Both the position numbers and the translations under genes were made by a program. The notes below the pieces were generated by a model, which saw only the letters and a list, made by a program, of their open reading frames with translations, was not told where the DNA came from and searched no databases. From the NCBI GenBank assembly GCA_005787665.1, contig SYAB01000148.1, forward strand, positions 1 through 5,832: 5,832 bases of DNA. The letters run 5' to 3'. Shown piece after piece: positions 1-5,116 of the stretch (position 1 is the stretch's first letter; every line of letters starts with the position of its first letter). Source of the DNA: Actinomycetota bacterium (GTDB taxonomy: Bacteria; Actinomycetota; Actinomycetes; Mycobacteriales; Mycobacteriaceae).

Positions 1-557
1 ACGTGTCCGCCGGCCGCCGCACCCATGATCAGCGAGATCTGCGGGATCACCCCGGAGGCCAGGATGTTGTTGCGGAAGATCCGGCTGTAGAGGCCGAGGG
101 AGACCACACCCTCCTGGATGCGGGCGCCGGCGCCGTCGTTGATGCCGATCAGCGGCCGGCCGGTCTTGATGGCCAACTCCTGGACCTTCACGATCTTCTC
201 GCCGTAGACCTCACCGAGACTGCCGCCGAACACCGTGGCGTCCTGGGAGAAGATGCACACCTCGCGGCCGTCGATAGTGCCGTAGCCGGTCACCACGCCG
301 TCGCCGACCGGGCGGTTCTCCTGCAGGTTGAACGTCGTCGCGCGGTGCCGGGCCAGGGCGTCGAGTTCGACGAAGGAATCCTCGTCCAGCAGCGCCAGGA
401 TGCGTTCGCGCGCCGTCAGCTTGCCCTTGCTATGGGTCTTCTCGACGGCGGCCGCGCCTACCGGGTGCTGCGTCTCCTCGGCGCGGCGGCGCAGATCGGC
501 CAGCTTGCCGGCCGTCGTATGGATGTCCGCCTGGAGGTCCGCATCGGTCGTCGTCAT
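1..557 (-). CDS. accD5: AccD5, propionyl-CoA/acyl-CoA carboxylase beta subunit (N-terminal part, cut by window edge)
   Basis: Carboxyltransferase (beta) subunit of a biotin-dependent acyl-CoA carboxylase. In mycobacteria AccD5 works with biotinylated AccA3 and AccE5 to carboxylate propionyl-CoA (and acetyl-CoA), supplying methylmalonyl-CoA for branched lipids. Translation of the minus strand from the ATG at 557-555 gives 185 codons, about one third of the roughly 550-residue family length; the rest lies beyond base 1. Visible family landmarks are [11 protein letters not shown] (12-22), GKLTARERI (45-53), [16 protein letters not shown] (101-116), the acyl-CoA-binding glycine loop [11 protein letters not shown] (140-150) and the start of a second oxyanion loop, GAAAGGH (179-185). 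The start is 11 bases after the decarboxylase stop. No Shine-Dalgarno precedes it, but a TAGCAT hexamer sits 8 bases upstream, suggesting a leaderless mRNA. The N-terminus is shorter than that of M. tuberculosis AccD5 as I recall it. I see no disruption in the visible part. Confidence 0.96.
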   Translation of the reverse strand, partial: MTTTDADLQADIHTTAGKLADLRRRAEETQHPVGAAAVEKTHSKGKLTARERILALLDEDSFVELDALARHRATTFNLQENRPVGDGVVTGYGTIDGREVCIFSQDATVFGGSLGEVYGEKIVKVQELAIKTGRPLIGINDGAGARIQEGVVSLGLYSRIFRNNILASGVIPQISLIMGAAAGGH

Positions 558-565
558 GGTTGTCG

Positions 566-571
566 ATGCTA
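566..571 (-). promoter_or_regulatory. Candidate -10 element for leaderless accD5, overlapping the decarboxylase stop codon
   Basis: Read on the minus strand, bases 571 to 566 are TAGCAT, matching the TANNNT consensus of mycobacterial SigA -10 elements. Eight bases (565-558) separate it from the accD5 ATG, so transcription would begin at or within about two bases of the start codon. The leader has no Shine-Dalgarno, consistent with leaderless translation. The first three bases of the hexamer are the TAG stop of the decarboxylase gene. I see no good -35 hexamer 16-18 bases upstream, which is common in mycobacteria. Read-through from the decarboxylase promoter is also possible. Confidence 0.45.
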
Positions 572-2050
572 TCGCCCGGCGGTCCGCGGCTTCTCCCGGA
601 CCACGAGCACCGTGTCCAGCATCGGGTCGCCGCAGTAGGCGATCCGGGTGCCGCTGCGCGCCTCGGCCTGCAGGGCGGCCAGAGTGGCTGCGTTGATGCG
701 TTCACCGGGGGCCAGTGCCGGGACGCCGGGCGGGTAGGGAGCGGCGGTCTCGGCGGCGATCCGGCCGACGGCCTCGGCGGCCGGTACCCGCTCGTGGTCG
801 GCGAAGAAGGCGTCGCGCGGGGTCATCACCGGGTCGGGCTCCAGCGTCCACGCGGTGATCGGGACCAGCTCCCGCGGTTCGCCCCGATATTCCTCGATGG
901 CCCGGATGATCTCGGTGACCATGAAGTCGACCGTCTCGGGAGTGTCGCCCATGGTGATCACGGGTGCGAAGGTGTCGCGGTCGGCGAACTCCAGATGCAG
1001 GCCCCGTTGCTCGAGGACGTCGGCCACCGCCTGCCCGTCGGCGCCGGTTCCGGACAGGGTCAGCACGATCTTGGTGGGGTCGTGCACGAGCAGCCCCGGC
1101 GACCGGTCGGCGATCTCGGGACCCACCACGCCGAGACCGGGCACCGCACGGAAACGCTCGCGCGCCTGGTCGGCGAGCCGGATGGCCTGGCCGAGGAGTT
1201 CCTCGCCGCGCTCGGCGAGCAGTCTGCGGGTCAGGTCGATGCTGGCGAAGATCCCGCCGGACGGGCTGGTGGTGTGCAGGCCCTCGAAGGCGGCCTCGAG
1301 CCGTTCGAGGTCGATGCGCTCGCCCTGGGCCAGCACCATCGAGGACTGAGTGAAACCGGTGACCTGCTTGTGGATGCTGGTCACCAGGATGTCGGCGCCG
1401 CATTGGATGGCGTGCCGCGGCAGGTCCGGGTGAAAACCCAGGTGCGCCCCCCAGGCAGCGTCGACGGCCAACGGGATGCCGTGGGAATGGGCGAGCTCGG
1501 CATGCGCCGCGACATCGGAGACGCCGCCGACGTAACTCGGTTCCACCAGCATCACGGCCCTGGCCTCCGGGTGCTCCCGCAGCGCTTCGGCGACCCGGCT
1601 GACCGGCATGCCGGCGGTCAGTCCGGTGCGCGCGTCGATGTCGGGGCGCACCCAGACCGGCACCAGGCCCGCCAGCACGAGGCCGAAGAACAATGACTTG
1701 TGGATGGTGCGCGCGACGATCACCGTGTCTCCCGGCTTGCCGACGGACAGGCAGATCGCCTCGTTGCCGTGCGAGGAGCCCTGTACCGAGAAGCCGCACC
1801 AGTCCGCCCCCCACAGCTCGCCGGCCAGTCGCTCGGCGGTGGCGAGCCGCCGGGTCGAGACCCGGCGGTTCTCGACGCCCAGATAGTGCGGGACGTCCAG
1901 GGCCAGGAACTCGTCGATCAGCGCCGGGTTTCGCTTGTGCCCGGGGGTGCTGAAGGGGACCCCGGGGTTGGCGAGGAAGCGCCGGAAAGCGTCATAGAGC
2001 GGGGTCTGGCTCTGGGACTGGCGCTGGGTCGTGCGCTGGGCCTCGTTCAC
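569..2050 (-). CDS. PLP-dependent Orn/Lys/Arg-type decarboxylase, 493 aa, no wing domain
   Basis: Fold-type I PLP enzyme of the ornithine/lysine/arginine decarboxylase family (OKR_DC_1 type), which removes CO2 from basic amino acids to give diamines or agmatine. At 493 residues it matches the short, SpeA-like class of Bacillus rather than the ~715-residue E. coli enzymes with an N-terminal wing domain. Order of landmarks: TPGHK (35-39); phosphate-binding GSSHGNEA (91-98); TIHKS (115-119), whose His117 should stack on [16 protein letters not shown] (196-208) with Asp197 for the pyridine nitrogen and Trp200; SIHKQ (225-229) with the Schiff-base Lys228; and a C-terminal domain ending with [14 protein letters not shown] (439-452). 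Spacing of S92/S93, H117, D197, W200 and K228 resembles that of E. coli LdcI. Substrate cannot be told from sequence. The GTG start at 2050 is chosen because AAGGA lies 9 bases upstream; the frame stays open to 2575 only as antisense of the PH gene. The first ~16 residues are Gln/Ser/Thr-rich. It occupies the position of birA in M. tuberculosis. Confidence 0.93.
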   Translation of the reverse strand: MNEAQRTTQRQSQSQTPLYDAFRRFLANPGVPFSTPGHKRNPALIDEFLALDVPHYLGVENRRVSTRRLATAERLAGELWGADWCGFSVQGSSHGNEAICLSVGKPGDTVIVARTIHKSLFFGLVLAGLVPVWVRPDIDARTGLTAGMPVSRVAEALREHPEARAVMLVEPSYVGGVSDVAAHAELAHSHGIPLAVDAAWGAHLGFHPDLPRHAIQCGADILVTSIHKQVTGFTQSSMVLAQGERIDLERLEAAFEGLHTTSPSGGIFASIDLTRRLLAERGEELLGQAIRLADQARERFRAVPGLGVVGPEIADRSPGLLVHDPTKIVLTLSGTGADGQAVADVLEQRGLHLEFADRDTFAPVITMGDTPETVDFMVTEIIRAIEEYRGEPRELVPITAWTLEPDPVMTPRDAFFADHERVPAAEAVGRIAAETAAPYPPGVPALAPGERINAATLAALQAEARSGTRIAYCGDPMLDTVLVVREKPRTAGR

Positions 2051-2059
2051 AGGCGGGCG

Positions 2060-2064
2060 TCCTT
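2060..2064 (-). promoter_or_regulatory. Ribosome binding site deciding the decarboxylase start
   Basis: The minus strand reads AAGGA here, followed by a 9-base spacer and the GTG at 2050-2048. This selects that GTG over the upstream in-frame codons that run antisense through the PH-domain gene. The whole divergent gap to the PH gene (2051-2098) is only 48 bases, so the promoters for both genes must lie within it or inside the opposite gene. I see no convincing -10 for either direction; TAAGAG at 2087-2092 on the plus strand is the nearest candidate for the PH gene. Confidence 0.6.
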
Positions 2065-2098
2065 GCCATATCGGGTGCGGGTGGCGTAAGAGATCATC

Positions 2099-2620
2099 AT
2101 GGGCTATCCCGACAATGTTCTGGCGGCCGACGAGCAGGTGGTGCTGCACCGGCACCCGCACTGGAAACGCCTGATCGGTCCCGTGCTGGTGCTGCTCCTC
2201 AGCACCGCGGTGGCCGCCTTCGGGGCCGCTGTGGTCAGTCGGACCGGCTGGGATCCGCGGGCGAAGAATGTGGTGTCGGCGGTCATCGCGGGCCTCTGGC
2301 TGCTGACCGTCGGGTGGCTGACGGTGCGTCCGTTCCTTGCCTGGCTGACGACGCACTTCGTGATCACCGATCGCCGGGTGATGTACCGCCACGGCGTACT
2401 GACCCGGGCCGGGATCGACATCCCGCTGGCCCGGATCAACAGCGTCGAGTTCCGCCACGGCCTGATCGACCGGATGATGCGGACCGGAACCCTGGTCATC
2501 GAGTCGGCGTCGCAGGATCCGTTGGAGTTCAGCGACATTCCCCGGGTCGAGCAGGTGCACTCTCTGCTCTACCACGAGGTTTTCGACACCCTGGGTGCCG
2601 AGGAGTTCCCGCCCCGCTAG
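2099..2620 (+). CDS. Two-helix membrane protein with bacterial PH domain (bPH_2/YdbS-like), Rv3278c-type
   Basis: Small membrane protein of 173 residues. After a short polar N-terminus (1-24) come two hydrophobic helices, about 25-46 (IGPVLVLLLSTAVAAFGAAV) and 58-80 (VVSAVIAGLWLLTVGWLTV region). A bacterial PH domain of the PF03703 (formerly DUF304) type then covers about 86-164. Typical motifs are TTHFVITDRRVMYRHGVL (84-101), the strand-turn IPLARINSVEF (108-118), and GTLVIESAS (130-138) followed by EFSDIPR. The domain is presumably cytoplasmic; its ligand is unknown. The ATG at 2099 has a weak AAGAG 6 bases upstream. In M. tuberculosis the homologue follows birA in the same direction; here its upstream neighbour is a divergent decarboxylase. 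The TAG stop overlaps that of the convergent GtrA gene. Family assignment is secure; cellular role is not known. Confidence 0.9.
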   Translation: MGYPDNVLAADEQVVLHRHPHWKRLIGPVLVLLLSTAVAAFGAAVVSRTGWDPRAKNVVSAVIAGLWLLTVGWLTVRPFLAWLTTHFVITDRRVMYRHGVLTRAGIDIPLARINSVEFRHGLIDRMMRTGTLVIESASQDPLEFSDIPRVEQVHSLLYHEVFDTLGAEEFPPR

Positions 2621-2632
2621 GCGGCGGGCGGG
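2608..2632. terminator. Possible bidirectional GC-rich hairpin at the convergent gene ends
   Basis: CCCGCCC at 2608-2614 pairs perfectly with GGGCGGG at 2626-2632, with an 11-base loop that contains the shared CTAG stop. There is no T-tract on either side, so it is not a classic intrinsic terminator. U-tract-less hairpins have been proposed as terminators in mycobacteria. Such pairings also arise by chance in GC-rich DNA, so the call rests mainly on the location, centred on two converging stops. Confidence 0.3.
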
Positions 2633-3243
2633 CGACGGCGGCGCCGCAGCGGGGTCACCACGCTGCGACGGGCCTCACGCGCCTCGATCTCGTCCTCGAG
2701 CGCGTCGACGATGCCCCCGGCGGTCAGGGTGGACTCCAGCGCGCGGTCCGGCTCGCGGCCGACCTCATCGGGGAACACCCACCGGCGGAACGCCCAGAAC
2801 CGGAACCCCATCTGCAGCAGGTTGCCGATGATGTAGGCGGACAGGAAGTCGGCGAGATTCTCCACCGTCAGCGACACGTTGGGTACCCGAAGCCCCAGCA
2901 CATAGCTGGAGAACCACAGCGGCACCATCGCCAGGACCACGCCGACGGCGCTGACCCCGAAGAACAGCAAAGCCTCGTGGTGGCGTTCCCTGCCGCCACG
3001 GTCCCGGAAGCTCCACTCCCGATTCAGGATGTAGGAGGCGATCACCGCGACGATTCCGGCGATCACCTTGGCGGTGACCGGCTTGGGCTCCAGGATGGTG
3101 AGCTTCAGGGTGTAGAAAATCGCCGAGTCGATGACGAACGTGGTCGCCCCGACGATCGCGAACTTGATCAGCTCGTGATGCCGCGCAGCGAAGGGCTGGA
3201 TCGGCCGCGGCAAACGGGCGATCGTGGCATCAGCAAAAGACAC
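2617..3243 (-). CDS. GtrA-family four-helix membrane protein (Rv3277-type)
   Basis: A 208-residue integral membrane protein of the GtrA/DPMS family (PF04138). Characterised members help move or modify polyprenyl-phosphate-linked sugars for cell-surface polysaccharides; the specific role here is unknown. Four hydrophobic segments are visible at about 25-47, 56-74, 91-115 and 128-150. Two family signatures follow helices 2 and 4: NREWSFR (74-80) and RFWAFRRWVF (148-157). The C-terminal tail (158-208) is charged, acidic then very Arg-rich (LRRRRR at 199-204), and probably cytoplasmic. The GTG at 3243 is the only ATG/GTG/TTG start between the in-frame TGA at 3294-3292 and helix 1. It has no Shine-Dalgarno but a TAGAAT hexamer 8 bases upstream, suggesting a leaderless transcript. 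The stop TAG overlaps the stop of the convergent PH gene. It is divergent from purK. Confidence 0.92.
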   Translation of the reverse strand: MSFADATIARLPRPIQPFAARHHELIKFAIVGATTFVIDSAIFYTLKLTILEPKPVTAKVIAGIVAVIASYILNREWSFRDRGGRERHHEALLFFGVSAVGVVLAMVPLWFSSYVLGLRVPNVSLTVENLADFLSAYIIGNLLQMGFRFWAFRRWVFPDEVGREPDRALESTLTAGGIVDALEDEIEAREARRSVVTPLRRRRRPPAA

Positions 3244-3251
3244 AGGGGTGA

Positions 3252-3257
3252 ATTCTA
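3252..3257 (-). promoter_or_regulatory. Candidate -10 element for the leaderless GtrA gene; divergent GtrA-purK promoter region
   Basis: The minus strand reads TAGAAT from 3257 to 3252, a TANNNT match, with exactly 8 bases before the GTG start at 3243. A transcript would start at or within two bases of that codon, and the short leader (CACCCCT) has no Shine-Dalgarno. The geometry is the same as at accD5. The gap 3244-3336 is 93 bases and must also carry the purK promoter. For purK I see only a partial -10 (CACGAT, 3324-3329) 7 bases before its GTG, so its promoter is unresolved. I see no riboswitch-like structure. Confidence 0.5.
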
Positions 3258-3336
3258 CGGAAAATCGCCGCAGGTTGCGTAGTGGTGCTGGTCACCGCCG
3301 GTAAATCCGGGCGAACTCCGTGTCACGATAGGCGCC

Positions 3337-4563
3337 GTGCCGAACGGACCGGTGGTGGCGATGGTGGGTGGCGGGCAGCTGGCCAGGATGACCCACCAGG
3401 CGGCGATCGCCCTCGGCCAGAGTCTGCGGGTGCTGGCGGTGAGCCCCGACGACCCGGCAGCTCAGGTCAGTCCCGATGTGGTGCTGGGGTCCCACACCGA
3501 TCTGGCGGCGCTGCGCCGGGCTGCCGCCGGGGCCACCGCGCTGACCTTCGACCACGAGCACGTCCCCACCGAACTGCTGCACACCCTGTGCGCCGAGGGG
3601 GTGGCGGTGCTGCCGCCCCCCCAGGCGCTTCTCTACGCCCAGGACAAACTGGCGATGCGACGCCGGCTGGCCGAGATGGGGGCACCGGTGCCGCGGTTCG
3701 CCGAGGTGACAAGCCTCGCCGACGTCGACGCGTTCGCCGAGTCGGCGGGCGGGGCGGTGGTGGTCAAGACGGTGCGCGGCGGTTACGACGGGCGCGGGGT
3801 GGTGCTGGCCGAGGATGTCGCAGCGGCCCGGCAGGCGGTCGCCGGATTCCTCGCCGACGGGGTACCGGTGCTCGTCGAGGAACGGGTGGCGATGCGCCGC
3901 GAGCTCGCCGCCCTGGTGGCCCGCTCGCCGTTCGGCCAGGGCGCGGCCTGGCCGGTGGTGGAAACCGTTCAGCGCCAGGGAATCTGCGTCACGGTGCTGG
4001 CTCCGGCTCCGGACCTGCCGGAGGAGTTGGGGGCCGCCGCCGAGCAACTCGGCCTCTCGATCGCCGACGAGCTCGGCGTCGTCGGCGTGCTGGCTGTCGA
4101 GCTGTTCGAGACCGTCGACGGCGCACTGGTGGTCAACGAGCTCGCGATGCGCCCGCACAATTCCGGGCACTGGACCATGAACGGCTCGGTCACCAGCCAG
4201 TTCGAACAGCACCTGCGGGCGGTGTTGGACTATCCGCTCGGCGACACCCGGGCGTTGGCCCCGGCGACGGTGATGGCCAACGTGCTCGGCGCCGCCCGCG
4301 CCCCGGCGATGGGCATGGACGAGCGCTTGCACCACCTGCTGGGCCGGATCCCGGACGCGCACGTGCACCTCTACGGCAAACAGGAGCGGCCTGGCCGCAA
4401 GATCGGCCACGTCAACGTCACGGGCGAGGACGCGGGGGTGGTTCGGGAACGGGCCGAACGGGCGGCACACTGGTTGTCCCATGCCGAGTGGACCGACGGG
4501 TGGCGCGCTGGCGACGACGCGGCGACGAGGAGGAGCGGCGCAGATGAGCGAACAGATGGCTGA
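3337..4563 (+). CDS. purK: PurK, N5-carboxyaminoimidazole ribonucleotide synthase (ATPase subunit)
   Basis: Cytosolic ATP-grasp enzyme that uses ATP and bicarbonate to convert 5-aminoimidazole ribonucleotide (AIR) to N5-carboxy-AIR, the substrate of PurE, in de novo purine synthesis. The 408-residue length is normal for mycobacterial PurK. The N-terminal pre-ATP-grasp domain opens with VGGGQLARM (10-18) and contains TFDHEHVP (70-77). The ATP-grasp region has [10 protein letters not shown] (102-111), [14 protein letters not shown] (141-154, Lys144 expected to bind ATP phosphates), VLVEERV (178-184) and the metal/substrate loop [14 protein letters not shown] (267-280). The C-terminal domain ends with a poorly conserved charged tail from about 390. 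The GTG at 3337 fits the family N-terminus; ATG at 3361 (Met9) would cut into the first strand. No clear Shine-Dalgarno precedes it. The stop lies inside purE, giving a 20-base overlap and likely translational coupling. Confidence 0.96.
   Translation: MPNGPVVAMVGGGQLARMTHQAAIALGQSLRVLAVSPDDPAAQVSPDVVLGSHTDLAALRRAAAGATALTFDHEHVPTELLHTLCAEGVAVLPPPQALLYAQDKLAMRRRLAEMGAPVPRFAEVTSLADVDAFAESAGGAVVVKTVRGGYDGRGVVLAEDVAAARQAVAGFLADGVPVLVEERVAMRRELAALVARSPFGQGAAWPVVETVQRQGICVTVLAPAPDLPEELGAAAEQLGLSIADELGVVGVLAVELFETVDGALVVNELAMRPHNSGHWTMNGSVTSQFEQHLRAVLDYPLGDTRALAPATVMANVLGAARAPAMGMDERLHHLLGRIPDAHVHLYGKQERPGRKIGHVNVTGEDAGVVRERAERAAHWLSHAEWTDGWRAGDDAATRRSGADERTDG
4527..4535 (+). promoter_or_regulatory. 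Strong Shine-Dalgarno for purE inside the end of purK
   Basis: GAGGAGGAG within the last codons of purK contains AGGAGG (4528-4533), 10 bases from the ATG at 4544, and a second AGGAG register (4531-4535) at 8 bases. This favours the ATG at 4544 over the in-frame ATG at 4556, which would be 20 or more bases away. Confidence 0.7.
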
Positions 4564-5065
4564 GCACGGCCCGCGGGTCGGCCTGATCATGGGCAGCGAC
4601 AGCGACTGGCCGGTGATGGAGGCGGCCGCCCAGGCGCTGGCCGAGTTCGAGGTGCCCTTCGAGGTGGGCGTCGTCTCGGCGCATCGCACCCCGGCCCGGA
4701 TGCTGGACTACGCCCGCAGTGCGGCCGGGCGCGGGCTGCAGGTGATCAGCGCCGGTGCCGGCGGTGCGGCGCACCTGCCCGGCATGGTCGCCTCGGCGAC
4801 GCCGCTGCCGGTGATCGGCGTCCCGGTCCCGCTGGCCAGGCTCGACGGCCTCGATTCGCGGTTGTCGATCGTGCAGATGCCCGCCGGGGTGCCCGTCGCG
4901 ACGGTGTCGATCGGCGGCGCCCGCAACGCGGGGCTGCTGGCGGTGCGGATGCTGGGGTGCTCGGATCCCGGGATGCGGGCCCGGATGCAGGAGTTCCAGG
5001 GCAATCTGGAACGGCAGGTGCTGGCCAAAGACCAGGCGCTGCGCGAGCGATTACTCGGTAGCTGA
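4544..5065 (+). CDS. purE: PurE, N5-carboxyaminoimidazole ribonucleotide mutase
   Basis: Class I PurE, which moves the carboxylate of N5-carboxy-AIR to carbon 4 to make CAIR, the step directly after PurK. The protein is 173 residues, the usual length for this octameric cytosolic enzyme. Diagnostic motifs: [14 protein letters not shown] (12-25) for the substrate phosphate; SAHRTP (45-50), whose His47 corresponds to the catalytic His45 of E. coli Pur[12 protein letters not shown] (71-81); and the family block [19 protein letters not shown] (112-130). The C-terminal helix (141-170) is charged. The ATG at 4544 is preferred because of a strong GGAGGAG 8-10 bases upstream. The 20-base overlap with purK indicates one transcript and coupled translation, fitting two enzymes that pass on an unstable intermediate. 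Confidence 0.97.
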   Translation: MSEQMAEHGPRVGLIMGSDSDWPVMEAAAQALAEFEVPFEVGVVSAHRTPARMLDYARSAAGRGLQVISAGAGGAAHLPGMVASATPLPVIGVPVPLARLDGLDSRLSIVQMPAGVPVATVSIGGARNAGLLAVRMLGCSDPGMRARMQEFQGNLERQVLAKDQALRERLLGS

Positions 5066-5074
5066 CCGGCCGGG

Positions 5075-5080
5075 TAAAAT
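5075..5080 (+). promoter_or_regulatory. Candidate -10 element for fadE25
   Basis: TAAAAT in the 51-base purE-fadE25 gap is a full TANNNT match and the most AT-rich hexamer nearby. Transcription would start near 5087, leaving a leader of about 30 bases that carries the fadE25 Shine-Dalgarno. It is directly preceded by a perfect 8-base palindrome, CCGGCCGG (5066-5073), which lies where a regulator could act or may be chance. No good -35 is seen at 16-18 bases. It suggests fadE25 can be transcribed independently of purKE. Confidence 0.5.
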
Positions 5081-5105
5081 CGGGCGCGACTACCGCTGAC
5101 ATGCC

Positions 5106-5111
5106 AGGAGG
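5106..5111 (+). promoter_or_regulatory. Shine-Dalgarno for fadE25
   Basis: AGGAGG, 5 bases before the ATG at 5117, fixes the fadE25 start. The nearby ATG at 5101 is in a different frame and lies upstream of this site. Confidence 0.7.
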
Positions 5112-5116
5112 CCGAC

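Noticed and set aside
3..638. 211-residue plus-strand open frame opposite accD5.
   Set aside because: It is antisense to the conserved accD5 coding sequence and has no similarity I can recognise.
560..1696. 378-residue open frame on the plus strand opposite the decarboxylase.
   Set aside because: It is antisense to a gene with catalytic motifs, and its own translation is Gly/Asp/His-rich with no recognisable fold, so it is a composition shadow.
1984..2045. CTGG-rich micro-repetition at the 5' end of the decarboxylase, considered as a tandem repeat or phase-variation tract.
   Set aside because: The units are irregular, coding for a Gln/Ser/Thr-rich N-terminus, with no exact tandem copies long enough for slippage.
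2051..2575. Open minus-strand extension that would lengthen the decarboxylase to 668 residues.
   Set aside because: It runs antisense through the PH-domain gene, its translation resembles no PLP enzyme, and a GTG with a well-spaced AAGGA starts at 2050 just before the recognisable family N-terminus.
2314..3282. 322-residue plus-strand open frame spanning the end of the PH gene and the antisense of the GtrA gene.
   Set aside because: It bridges two genes in the wrong frame or strand, with no domain signal, and both real genes show membrane helices and family motifs.
3284..3296. GGTG-CTGGT-CACC inverted repeat upstream of purK, considered as an operator or riboswitch element.
   Set aside because: A four-base stem is too short to support any call in GC-rich DNA, and no further structure or known purine riboswitch core is visible.
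3282..4547. 421-residue plus-strand frame overlapping purK in another register.
   Set aside because: It is extremely Arg/Gly/Ala-rich, as frame-shifted GC-rich DNA gives, and purK is intact in the competing frame.
3292..4689. 465-residue open frame on the minus strand opposite purK and the start of purE.
   Set aside because: Stop-free antisense frames are expected in GC-rich genes with G/C third positions. The translation is His/Arg/Gly/Gln-rich low-complexity without domain motifs, while the plus-strand genes have full family signatures.
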